Shown: positions 1 to 7,693, counted from the first letter of the stretch. The stretch: 7,765 nucleotides of DNA from Chitinispirillales bacterium (GCA_031254445.1 JAIRUL010000117.1:1-7765), one strand, 5' to 3'. Translations and numbers: made by a program. The notes: a model not told the origin generated them from the letters alone.

Positions 1-253
1 CCAAGATGCCGATTACTACGGAGATCAGCCATATTGTAGGGATAGCGGAAACGGTTACAGCCGAGCGCATTGCCGCCGCCCTGATTTCGCTTTCGTAAGC
101 GGCGTGCGAGGCCGATTTAGCTTTCTCGCTAAATACGGCGCTCGCATTGTCGTAGCTTACATAATAATTCAGCGCGACGAATGGTATATAGGTTATGATT
201 GCCATCGGAATGATAAAGCGCAACGCCAGCCCCTTGAGGCTTTTTACTTTCAT
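1..253 (-). CDS. Two-helix membrane protein, N-terminal part, cut by left edge
   Basis: I do not recognise the family. The visible 84 residues begin MKVKSLKGLALRFIIPMAII and form a membrane anchor: a hydrophobic helix at about residues 9-32, a short polar segment at about 33-63 (YVSYDNASAVFSEKAKSASH region), then a second hydrophobic helix at about 66-84 that reaches the window edge. This layout is that of a membrane sensor or HAMP-type protein whose output part would lie outside the window; that is inference. The start ATG at 253 is well supported by AAGGAG at 263-268, nine bases upstream. It lies 48 bases behind the tgt stop with no terminator visible, so it is probably the third gene of the dxs-tgt transcript. 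In many bacteria tgt is followed by yajC-secD-secF; the sequence here does not resemble YajC or the start of SecD. The segment FIIPMAII resembles FLVPMVIM of the HAMP-type protein at 4266-4874, a weak hint of kinship. Confidence 0.75.
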   Translation of the reverse strand, partial: MKVKSLKGLALRFIIPMAIITYIPFVALNYYVSYDNASAVFSEKAKSASHAAYESEIRAAAMRSAVTVSAIPTIWLISVVIGIL

Positions 254-301
254 TAAACAAGTCTCCTTATCGATATTAACTTATAAAACTAGCCGCGCCT
301 A

Positions 302-1471
<1,170 letters not shown>

Positions 1472-1492
1472 TTAAGATCGCATCGAATAAAT

Positions 1493-1522
1493 AATATATA
1501 TGATGGGACACGCAAAACTCAA
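1493..1522 (-). promoter_or_regulatory. Possible internal promoter ahead of tgt
   Basis: On the minus strand TTGAGT (1517-1522) is followed after 18 bases by TATATT (1493-1498), in the AT-rich 75-base spacer between dxs and tgt. The match is moderate, and AT-rich spacers give such matches by chance, so read-through from dxs remains the simpler view. Confidence 0.3.
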
Positions 1523-1528
1523 AAAACC

Positions 1529-3430
1529 TTACCCTCGCAACCCCGCCAGCACCCTCTTGGCAATATCCTCCGGCGTCAAGCCGATCTCCGCTTTCAGCTT
1601 TGCAACGTCGCCGTGGGGGATGAATTTGTCGGGGAGGCCTATGGTTATTATTTGGGAATGGCTGTTTAACTCGGCCGCGAGGGCGCGGACGGACGAGCCG
1701 AAGCCGCCGGCCAAGGTGTTGTTTTCTAGGGTTGCTACCAGCTCGTAGTCCGAAAATAGCTTTTTGTAAAAATCAATGCTAAGCGGCTTGGCGAACCGGG
1801 CGTCGATCAACCCGGCGCTAACGCCTTGCGCCGAAAGCATCTCACACGCTTTTTGGGCGTCGGGGTACATATCGCCGAGCGACAGCAGGGCAGCCTTTTT
1901 TCCCTGTTTGACGACCATCGGCGACGCTATCTCTATCGCCTCGAACTCGGCGGAACCGCCGCCGAACGGCGCGTTTCCGCGCGGGTAACGGATGAACACG
2001 GGGCCGCCCTCGTGGCCTATGGCGGTGAATAGCATGTCCCGCAGTTCTTTCCCGCCCTTAGGGGCCATGATGACCGCGCCCGGCACGGTGTTCAGGTAGG
2101 ATACGTCGAAGTTGCCGTGGTGCGTTGGGCCGTCGTCGCCAACGAGGCCCGCCCTGTCGATGCAAAAAACCACGTTTATGCCGTCTAACGCAACGTCTTG
2201 CATTATCTGGTCATAGGCCCTCTGCAAGAAGCTCGAATAGATGGCGACCACCGGCCGCAGCCCTTTTAGCGCAAGCCCGGCGGCGAAAGTCACGGCGTGG
2301 CCTTCCGCTATCCCCACGTCGAAAAACCTATCGGGGTACGCGTCCCTAAAATCGTTCAGCCCCGTCCCGTCCGGCATAGCGGCGGTGATGGCGGCCAACT
2401 TTGGGTTCGTATGCCCAAGTTCTACCATCGCCGCGCCGAAGACGCCGCTGTAGGTGGGGACGTGCGCGGCGGGCTTTATCACGACGCCCGTCTCCGGCGT
2501 GAACTTGCTCACGCCGTGGAACTTCGTGGCGTTGTTTTCCGCGTGGCGGTACCCCTTGCCCTTCTTAGTTACGACGTGCACGAGCGCAGGACCCCTAGAG
2601 AGCTCCTTTATCGACGAAAAGACCTCTATCATATCCGCCAGATTGTGCCCGTCTATCGGGCCGAAGTAGCGCAACCCCATGTCTTCAAACAACTTGCCCG
2701 GGATAATCATGTGCTTGATGCCGTTGTCCACCTTGCGGATGATGTCCCGTATGCCCTTGCCGATGACCGCGCGGTCGCTGAGAAGATCCCAAACGTAATC
2801 CTTGAGCTTGTTGTACCGCTTGTCCGTCAGCGCGCGGTTGAAGTAGCGCGAGAGCGCCCCCACGTTGCGCGAGATAGACATCTCGTTGTCGTTCAGCACC
2901 ACCGTCATGGCCGTGGAGGACGATCCGAGGTTGTTCAGCCCCTCGAACGCGAGCCCGCCGCTCATCGACCCGTCGCCTATAACCGCGACCACCGAGTGCT
3001 TCTCGCCTAAAATGTCGCGCCCGATCGCCATGCCGAGCGCCGCGCTTATGGAGGTGGAGGCGTGGCCGACCGAAAAGCTGTCGTAGGGGCTTTCTGATAT
3101 GCGCGGGAACCCGCTGATCCCCCCGTGCTGGCGTATCGTGGAGAATTGCCCGCGCCTCCCCGTGATGATCTTGTGCGGGTAGGCCTGATGCCCGACGTCC
3201 CACACGATCTTGTCGCTAGGCGTGTCGTAGCAGTAATGGAGCGCCAGCGTAAGCTCCACTGCGCCGAGGCTCGAGGCCAAGTGCCCGCCCGTGCGGCTGA
3301 TGTTCTCAATGAGAAACTCCCGTATCTGCCGCGCGAGGGCGGGGAGCTTGTCGGCGGGGAGCGCCCGCACGTCGGCGGGGGTGTTTACGCTTTCTAGGAT
3401 GTTCAACGGTACCGGGTCCTTTTTGGGCAT
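1529..3430 (-). CDS. dxs: 1-deoxy-D-xylulose-5-phosphate synthase
   Basis: Condenses pyruvate with glyceraldehyde-3-phosphate to DXP using thiamine diphosphate and Mg2+; first step of the MEP isoprenoid pathway and a source of thiamine and pyridoxal precursors. The 633-residue protein is of family length. Visible landmarks: GGHLASSLGAVELT with His50, WDVGHQAYPHK with His81, the thiamine diphosphate motif GDGSMSGGLAFEGLNNLG at 152-169 (metal-binding Asp153, closing Asn167), LNDNEMSIS at 179-187, the pyrimidine domain with DVGIAEGHAVTFAAG and catalytic Glu376, GDDGPTHHGNFD with Asp433 and His437, RYPRGNAP at 481-488, and the transketolase C-terminal domain with ATLENN and GGFGS at about 566-579. 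The ATG at 3430 is the only plausible start, giving about ten residues before the usual family beginning, but no clear Shine-Dalgarno precedes it. A divergent promoter lies at 3514-3542. The gene probably heads an operon with tgt and the membrane gene at the left edge. Confidence 0.98.
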   Translation of the reverse strand: MPKKDPVPLNILESVNTPADVRALPADKLPALARQIREFLIENISRTGGHLASSLGAVELTLALHYCYDTPSDKIVWDVGHQAYPHKIITGRRGQFSTIRQHGGISGFPRISESPYDSFSVGHASTSISAALGMAIGRDILGEKHSVVAVIGDGSMSGGLAFEGLNNLGSSSTAMTVVLNDNEMSISRNVGALSRYFNRALTDKRYNKLKDYVWDLLSDRAVIGKGIRDIIRKVDNGIKHMIIPGKLFEDMGLRYFGPIDGHNLADMIEVFSSIKELSRGPALVHVVTKKGKGYRHAENNATKFHGVSKFTPETGVVIKPAAHVPTYSGVFGAAMVELGHTNPKLAAITAAMPDGTGLNDFRDAYPDRFFDVGIAEGHAVTFAAGLALKGLRPVVAIYSSFLQRAYDQIMQDVALDGINVVFCIDRAGLVGDDGPTHHGNFDVSYLNTVPGAVIMAPKGGKELRDMLFTAIGHEGGPVFIRYPRGNAPFGGGSAEFEAIEIASPMVVKQGKKAALLSLGDMYPDAQKACEMLSAQGVSAGLIDARFAKPLSIDFYKKLFSDYELVATLENNTLAGGFGSSVRALAAELNSHSQIITIGLPDKFIPHGDVAKLKAEIGLTPEDIAKRVLAGLRG

Positions 3431-3487
3431 GGTGACTATTAATATATATTGCGCCGAACTCTCCGAAGCGTTTATTTTCGGGCGGTA

Positions 3488-3516
3488 TTGATTTCACAGG
3501 CCGGATGTAGTATATT
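3488..3516 (+). promoter_or_regulatory. Promoter for the amidotransferase gene
   Basis: TTGATT (3488-3493), a 17-base spacer, then TATATT (3511-3516): a good sigma70-like arrangement. Transcription would begin near 3523, leaving a leader of about 33 bases before the ATG at 3556. The -10 box overlaps that of the divergent dxs promoter. Confidence 0.6.
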
Positions 3517-3542
3517 ATATATGCTTTCTAAAGAACAAACAA
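3514..3542 (-). promoter_or_regulatory. Promoter for dxs (divergent, overlapping)
   Basis: On the minus strand TTGTTT (3537-3542) is followed after 17 bases by a consensus TATAAT (3514-3519). It would give a leader of roughly 75 bases before the dxs ATG. The -35 box is weak (three of six), the -10 box perfect. It shares three bases of its -10 box with the plus-strand promoter, so the two polymerases could not bind at once. Confidence 0.55.
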
Positions 3543-3555
3543 GGGCGCCAACAAT

Positions 3556-4284
3556 ATGGACAAACCGCTGATCGGAATCGTCCCGCTCTGGGACGAAGAA
3601 AAAAGCAGCCTTTGGATGCTGCCGGGCTACATGGACGGAGTCTTGCTGGCGGGCGGGGCGCCAGTCATGCTTCCGCTTACGACGGACAAGCCTACGCTTG
3701 AGCAGATGTGCCGCGCGGTTGACGGCATCCTCTTCACGGGCGGCCAAGACGTCTCGCCTATCGTTTACGGCGAGGAGATGCGCGAATGCTGCGGCGAGGT
3801 TTGCGCGCGGCGCGACGAGATGGAGTCCACGCTCTTTTCCGTCGCGGTGACGAGGCTTGACAAACCGGCTTTCGGCATTTGCCGGGGCATCCAGTTTCTG
3901 AGCGCGTTTCTAGGCGGGGCGCTGTATCAGGATTTGGGAACCGAGCAAAAGGGCGGCGGCGCAAAGCTAAGCCATCAGCAAAAACCGCCCTACGGCCAGC
4001 CGTCCCATAGGGTTAAAATCAACCCCGGCACCCCCCTCCACGCGCTTTTTTGCGCGGACGAAATCGCCGTGAACAGCTGCCACCACCAGGGCGTCAAATA
4101 TTTACCGCCTGAGCTCGTGTGCATGGCAGAAGCGGAGGATGGCCTTGCGGAAGCGGCGTATATGCCTAGCCGGAAATTCGTGTGGGCGGTTCAGTGGCAC
4201 CCTGAGCACAGTTTGGATGACGAGTTTAGTAAAAAATTGTTTTTGTCGTTTGTGACGGCTTGCTCTCAGCCGCGCGGCGGATAA
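3556..4284 (+). CDS. Class I glutamine amidotransferase-like hydrolase (peptidase C26, PuuD-like)
   Basis: Probable cytoplasmic gamma-glutamyl hydrolase of the peptidase C26 family, which includes PuuD (gamma-glutamyl-GABA hydrolase of putrescine breakdown). The 242-residue product is one complete domain: KPLIGIVPLWDEE at the start, the oxyanion-region motif LFTGGQDVSP at 59-68, the nucleophile elbow FGICRGIQ with Cys109, VNSCHHQGVK at 172-181, and QWHPEHS at 213-219 supplying His215 and Glu217. The triad Cys109-His215-Glu217 is intact, so an active enzyme is expected. The substrate cannot be read from sequence, and no other polyamine or gamma-glutamyl gene is present in the window, so the gene symbol is withheld. 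The start ATG at 3556 has a modest AAGGG ten bases upstream. It is the only plus-strand gene, divergent from dxs, and its last 19 bases overlap the convergent gene at 4266-4874. Confidence 0.92.
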   Translation: MDKPLIGIVPLWDEEKSSLWMLPGYMDGVLLAGGAPVMLPLTTDKPTLEQMCRAVDGILFTGGQDVSPIVYGEEMRECCGEVCARRDEMESTLFSVAVTRLDKPAFGICRGIQFLSAFLGGALYQDLGTEQKGGGAKLSHQQKPPYGQPSHRVKINPGTPLHALFCADEIAVNSCHHQGVKYLPPELVCMAEAEDGLAEAAYMPSRKFVWAVQWHPEHSLDDEFSKKLFLSFVTACSQPRGG

Positions 4285-4874
4285 GGTTCTTTCTTCCCCT
4301 CAAGCTCCGCGACTTTCTCCTCCAGCTCCACTATCCGCTTGCCGCTGACCCGGATCGCCTCGTTCAGGAGCAGCGAGAGCGCGAGCATTTGGTCGCCTTT
4401 GCGCAGCACTATCACGTCCGTGTAGCTCCCGTTGATAACGTTGCGGCACGCTTTCTCGAAGCGGAACACGGGGCCGGCCAGCTTGTGCGAGAAGAAAACC
4501 GTCATCATCACTATCTGCAAGACCACGAGCAGGATGCCCGCGCCGAAGACCCACAGGAGCGTGCCGGCAAACTCCCGCTTTATATCGCCGATGTTGCCGA
4601 AGTCGCGCACTTTCGTGCGTATCTGGTCCATAGCCCGCGCGTACTGCTCCGCCGTAGGCTCGATTTGATCCTGCGTCTCCATCGCGATGGTGTTGTCGAT
4701 CTCGCGCTTCATTATCTTGGACGACGTCGAAATGATGGTGTGGGACGCCAAGTAGAGCGTCAAGAGCATAAAGGCGAGCATGATCACCATCGGTACCAAG
4801 AACGTCAGCATGTAGCGGCCTTGGATGTTGCGGTCAATGAAAAAGTGCTTGCGGCTGAAAGACGGGGCGGTCAT
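4266..4874 (-). CDS. Membrane protein with HAMP-like domain and no output domain
   Basis: A 202-residue inner-membrane protein of unknown job. Order of parts: short basic N-terminus, helix 1 at about 22-43 (LTFLVPMVIMLAFMLLTLYL), an outside segment at about 44-103 that is polar and probably helical, helix 2 at about 104-127 (TLLWVFGAGILLVVLQIVMM), a HAMP-like region at about 128-177 opening with SHKLAGPVFRFEKA (Pro135 at the usual HAMP proline position) and continuing LRKGDQMLALSLLLNEAI, then a short coiled coil (IVELEEKVAELEGKK) and a proline-rich end. No kinase, cyclase or methyl-accepting domain follows. It may pass a signal to a separate partner or act in the membrane alone. ATG 4874 is chosen because GAGGAG lies ten bases upstream; an upstream ATG at 4973 would add 33 poorly coding residues made from the AT-rich spacer and repeat. 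It lies 132 bases behind the 7TM-HD gene. Confidence 0.85.
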   Translation of the reverse strand: MTAPSFSRKHFFIDRNIQGRYMLTFLVPMVIMLAFMLLTLYLASHTIISTSSKIMKREIDNTIAMETQDQIEPTAEQYARAMDQIRTKVRDFGNIGDIKREFAGTLLWVFGAGILLVVLQIVMMTVFFSHKLAGPVFRFEKACRNVINGSYTDVIVLRKGDQMLALSLLLNEAIRVSGKRIVELEEKVAELEGKKEPYPPRG

Positions 4875-4884
4875 TTTCTTTTTG

Positions 4885-4890
4885 CTCCTC
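4885..4890 (-). promoter_or_regulatory. Ribosome binding site of the HAMP-type gene
   Basis: Reads GAGGAG on the minus strand, ten bases before the ATG at 4874. It decides the start: the in-frame ATG at 4973 has no comparable site and would translate the repeat at 4900-4929. Confidence 0.75.
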
Positions 4891-4899
4891 TTGATAAAA

Positions 4900-4929
4900 G
4901 TCAAAGTCTTTAAAATCTTTAAAGTCAAA
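4900..4929 (-). repeat. Short AT-rich repeat, longer copy
   Basis: On the minus strand this reads TTTGACTTTAAAGA, then TTTTAAAGACTTTGAC. It matches the copy at 7689-7709 apart from an extra nine-base unit related to TTTAAAGA. It sits about 26 bases before the HAMP-type start codon, in the leader or just below its likely promoter. It consists of TTTGAC and TTTAAAGA units, with TTTAAA as a small palindrome. Role unknown. Confidence 0.7.
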
Positions 4930-4934
4930 ATATC

Positions 4935-4962
4935 AATATAATAAATGGACAGGCAAAAACAA
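4935..4962 (-). promoter_or_regulatory. Possible promoter for the HAMP-type gene
   Basis: On the minus strand TTGTTT (4957-4962), a 16-base spacer and TATATT (4935-4940), within the 132-base AT-rich gap after the 7TM-HD gene. The match is moderate. It would allow transcription apart from the upstream genes, with the repeat at 4900-4929 falling in or next to the start of the transcript. Confidence 0.35.
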
Positions 4963-5006
4963 TCCGTACGCAATATTTATCGTTTAAAACGTCAAAAAAA
5001 CAAAGC

Positions 5007-7292
5007 CTACTTGTTCGGATACTCAATCCTGGAATGAAATATCCCCTGCAGCACCGGCATAAACCCGTCCGTAATGTCGTTTAGGTCCCTTAGGGTTAGA
5101 TTGCACTGGTCCAGCTGGGATGACAAAAATTTATCCCTGATTATTTTTTTGACCAACTCGCGCAAAAGCTTGGGGGAGCTTGTGGCAAGGCTTCTAGAGG
5201 CGGCTTCCACCGAGTCGGCTAACATTATTATCGCGGCTTCCCTTGTTTGCGGGGTGGGGCCCGGGTAGTGGAAATCTTTTTCCTGCACCTGCTTGTGGGG
5301 ATCCTGCTCGAGCGCTTTTTCGTAGAAGAAAGAGACCGAGCTGTCGCCGTGGTGCTGGAGGATTATGTCTTGTATGACCTTGGGCAGCTTGTACCTTTTG
5401 GCAAGGTCTACGCCCTCTTTGACGTGCGAGCAAATGATGAGCGCGCTCATCGTCGGGGAGAGCTTGTTGTGGCGGTTTTTGTCGCCGAGGCAGTTTTCTA
5501 CAAAGTAATCCGGCTTGTCTATCTTGCCGATGTCGTGGTAGTACGACGCCACCCGCGCAAGGAGCGCGTTCGCCCCCACGGCCTGCGCGGCGGACTCGGC
5601 GAGATTGCCTACCAGCACGCTGTGGTTGTACGTTCCGGCGGCCTCTATCGACAGCTTCTTCAGAATCGGGTGGTTCATGTCGGAGAGCTCTATCAGCGTC
5701 ATGTCGGTGGTGATGTCGAAGACCCGCTCGAAAAACGGGGTCAGCATCATCGCGGTGAAGACCGAGACTAAGATTCCCGCTAAGGCGCAGGCTATGTTCA
5801 CTAAGAACGTGTCGAAGCGCCAACCCATCATTTGCCAGGCGGCTATGATTATCACGGCCACGAGCGCCATGGGCGGTATGGCCTTGAAGAAGTGCCAGCG
5901 GTAGCGGATACGGTAGTTGAGAAACGCCGCGACCACGGAGTTCAGGAACGCGTAGAGGAAGAAGTAGTGGTTGAAACCCGTCACCACGGCGAAGTATATC
6001 CCTATGAAGAGGCTGACGAGCATACTAACCTGCATGCCGAAGAGGATCGTGCAAAGGAGCGCGCCCATCGTCACCGGAATCAGGTATTCGGGGATAGCGG
6101 TAGATTTCTCCCACCCCTCGAAGAGCTTCGGGAAGTACTCGGTGCCGAGCCTTATCGCCAATATCTGCAATAGGGCGATTATGCAGAGCGCGAGCAAACC
6201 CTTAGGGTTGGCTACCAAGCTCGGCTTGTACTTCTTCATATAGAACGCTAAGAAGCACAGCAGTATCAAAAGCAGCATGACCTGCCCGGCGTAGGCGGCG
6301 TCGGCCCGGCGCTTCTCGGCGCTGTGCTCTATGCGCTCCATCGCCACGTGAAGGGAGCGCAGCCTCTGGACTACCTCCGGCGTTACCTCCTGGTGCTTGC
6401 GGACTATCTCCGTGTCTTTTATGACCTTGCCGCTGACCTCGAGCACCTCGTCGGCGGCCTCGCGGCGCTTGTCGGAGGTCTCGCGGTTATTGACCCGCAC
6501 GTTCGGGCGCGCGCACGCGTGAAGCAGCTCGTAGACGGTGTTCAGCCCCCCGTCGTCCATCCCCTGCTCGCGCTTAAGCTTTGACGTGGCCATCTCTAAG
6601 GCGGCCTCTTTCACGGGGATGTCGGAGACGGCGACCATGCCATCCCTGCCGTCGCGCCTAACGGTGACGTACTTCTTCGCGTACGGCTGGTTGGACTCGA
6701 AGGTGGCGTTGAAGCGGATGCGCCGCTCGTTTAGCTCCTCGTTCGGGGCGTAGAGCAGCGTGGCCGACACGCCGCGCTCCGTAAGCTCGGAGAGAAGCCG
6801 ATAGGCCTCGTCGACAAGCGTTGGGCGGCGCAGCAGCGTCTCGACGGCCTTGCCGGAGAGATCCCGGGAGAGCCGCGAATGGCTCGCCTCCCTCAGCGAA
6901 TCATGCGCCTTGGCGCCGGCGGAGACGCTTTTGATGGCGTCGGAAACCTCCGCGATTTTTCGGAACGCCTCGGCGCTCGCCGCGGTGTCGTAGTCCATGA
7001 CCAAAAGCACCTGATCCATAGCCCGCTTGCGCTCGCGCTCCAACTCCTCTTGCGTGCGTATGATATCGAAAGTAAACGGCGCGATGACGGTCTCCTTGGA
7101 GGCCGCGCCGGCCTTAGGCAGATCGAACTTGCGGGCAATGTCGTCGTAGGGGAAGAGCAGCAAAAGGCAACCGGAAAAAGCCGCCAAAAGCATAGGCGGC
7201 GCAAAATTGCGCAGCCACTGCCGCACGCGCAAGCCGACGCGCTTGCGGACGGCGCGGATACCGCGCGTCTCACTCTTTGAGCCGTTAGACAT
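5007..7292 (-). CDS. 7TM-HD family cyclic-di-AMP phosphodiesterase (PgpH-like)
   Basis: Membrane phosphodiesterase of the 7TMR-HD family; the studied member, Listeria PgpH, splits cyclic-di-AMP to pApA. The 761-residue protein has the full layout: cytoplasmic basic start, signal-anchor helix at about 31-49, an external domain at about 55-330 (7TMR-HDED type), seven hydrophobic helices at about 334-520, and a cytoplasmic HD domain at about 540-740. The seven metal ligands expected for a di-iron HD site are all present: His557 (TYNHSVLVGNLAE), His586-Asp587 (YYHDIGK), His623 (CSHVKEG), His647-His648 (LQHHGD) and Asp693 (LADSVEAASR), so activity is expected. Substrate is inferred from family. 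The usual neighbours phoH and ybeY are absent. The ATG at 7292 lies 18 bases behind the lipoprotein stop, has an in-frame TAA nine bases upstream and no clear Shine-Dalgarno, which suggests translational coupling to the lipoprotein gene. Confidence 0.95.
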   Translation of the reverse strand: MSNGSKSETRGIRAVRKRVGLRVRQWLRNFAPPMLLAAFSGCLLLLFPYDDIARKFDLPKAGAASKETVIAPFTFDIIRTQEELERERKRAMDQVLLVMDYDTAASAEAFRKIAEVSDAIKSVSAGAKAHDSLREASHSRLSRDLSGKAVETLLRRPTLVDEAYRLLSELTERGVSATLLYAPNEELNERRIRFNATFESNQPYAKKYVTVRRDGRDGMVAVSDIPVKEAALEMATSKLKREQGMDDGGLNTVYELLHACARPNVRVNNRETSDKRREAADEVLEVSGKVIKDTEIVRKHQEVTPEVVQRLRSLHVAMERIEHSAEKRRADAAYAGQVMLLLILLCFLAFYMKKYKPSLVANPKGLLALCIIALLQILAIRLGTEYFPKLFEGWEKSTAIPEYLIPVTMGALLCTILFGMQVSMLVSLFIGIYFAVVTGFNHYFFLYAFLNSVVAAFLNYRIRYRWHFFKAIPPMALVAVIIIAAWQMMGWRFDTFLVNIACALAGILVSVFTAMMLTPFFERVFDITTDMTLIELSDMNHPILKKLSIEAAGTYNHSVLVGNLAESAAQAVGANALLARVASYYHDIGKIDKPDYFVENCLGDKNRHNKLSPTMSALIICSHVKEGVDLAKRYKLPKVIQDIILQHHGDSSVSFFYEKALEQDPHKQVQEKDFHYPGPTPQTREAAIIMLADSVEAASRSLATSSPKLLRELVKKIIRDKFLSSQLDQCNLTLRDLNDITDGFMPVLQGIFHSRIEYPNK

Positions 7293-7310
7293 CGGCGGTT
7301 AGCGAGCGCG

Positions 7311-7562
7311 CTATTTCCCGTCGCCCTCAAGCTGCATGCGCTCCAACCTGAGCTCGGAGAGCTTGCGCTCTGCCTCCTCGGCGGACCTGCGCGCCTCGTC
7401 TAACCGCGCCTGATCCGCCTCGTTCAGCTTCTTGCCGCTCCCCCTGGAGGAGCCGCCGCCCCCGCCGCCGGTCTTAGAACCGCCGCAACCCGCAACGCCC
7501 AACATAAACGCTATAGACAGCACAAGCGCGGAACGCGCCGCGCCCCTCAACATCCTCGACAT
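7311..7562 (-). CDS. Small coiled-coil lipoprotein with C-terminal lysine
   Basis: An 83-residue exported lipoprotein, family not recognised. It has a basic start (MSRMLRGAAR), a hydrophobic stretch (SALVLSIAFMLG) and a lipobox VAGC with Cys26 as the lipid-bearing residue. Gly follows the Cys, so by the E. coli rule it would not be retained in the inner membrane. After a glycine/serine linker (residues 27-43, six Gly in a row) comes a charged helix, about 46-78, with heptad spacing typical of a coiled coil (LNEADQARLDEARRSAEEAE). It ends EGDGK. Size, coiled coil and terminal Lys recall Braun's lipoprotein Lpp, whose last Lys is joined to peptidoglycan; this is analogy, not homology shown. The ATG at 7562 is chosen for its AAGGAGG eight bases upstream. 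It is the first gene of the transcript leading into the PgpH-like gene, with two promoters upstream. Confidence 0.85.
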   Translation of the reverse strand: MSRMLRGAARSALVLSIAFMLGVAGCGGSKTGGGGGGSSRGSGKKLNEADQARLDEARRSAEEAERKLSELRLERMQLEGDGK

Positions 7563-7570
7563 TTTGAGGA

Positions 7571-7577
7571 CCTCCTT
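7571..7577 (-). promoter_or_regulatory. Strong ribosome binding site of the lipoprotein gene
   Basis: Reads AAGGAGG on the minus strand, eight bases before the ATG at 7562, the best Shine-Dalgarno in the window. It rules out longer forms starting at the ATGs near 7610, whose extra residues would break the normal signal-peptide layout. Confidence 0.85.
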
Positions 7578-7629
7578 ATTTGGTGCAATCCGATAGAAAA
7601 TGTTCAACATCAAAAAGCCATATTACCTA

Positions 7630-7659
7630 ATAATACTTTTTTCCGCAATGCTGTGTCAA
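7630..7659 (-). promoter_or_regulatory. Promoter P1 of the lipoprotein-PgpH operon
   Basis: On the minus strand a perfect TTGACA (7654-7659), an 18-base spacer and TATTAT (7630-7635). Transcription would start near 7622, leaving a leader of about 60 bases. This is the strongest sigma70-like match in the window. Confidence 0.75.
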
Positions 7660-7663
7660 TAGT

Positions 7664-7693
7664 ATTATATTTTTTTTGTAAAAATACAGTCAA
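7664..7693 (-). promoter_or_regulatory. Promoter P2, upstream tandem promoter
   Basis: On the minus strand TTGACT (7688-7693), an 18-base spacer containing an A-tract, and a perfect TATAAT (7664-7669). Its -35 box is the downstream end of the repeat at 7689-7709. It lies directly upstream of P1, so the two form a tandem pair. Confidence 0.55.

Noticed and set aside
2297..3010. Plus-strand open frame of 237 codons inside dxs
   Set aside because: Wholly antisense to conserved dxs, with low-complexity composition and no domain or ribosome site. It is a GC-driven shadow.
3431..3513. Riboswitch or attenuator in the dxs leader
   Set aside because: No recognisable aptamer core (such as the thiamine-pyrophosphate THI element) and no terminator hairpin with a T-run were seen in the roughly 75-base leader.
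4260..4913. Plus-strand open frame of 217 codons opposite the HAMP-type gene
   Set aside because: The opposite strand encodes clear membrane helices and a HAMP-like motif with a good ribosome site. The plus frame gives a His/Arg/Glu-rich product without motifs.
4875..4973. N-terminal extension of the HAMP-type protein from an upstream ATG at 4973
   Set aside because: The extension translates AT-rich spacer and the repeat, and skips the GAGGAG site that fits ATG 4874.
4975..5006. Terminator after the 7TM-HD gene
   Set aside because: There is a T-run on the minus strand just past the stop, but the only nearby pairing (CAAG with CTTTG, and the CGTTT/AAACG palindrome at 4981-4991) is too weak or badly placed.
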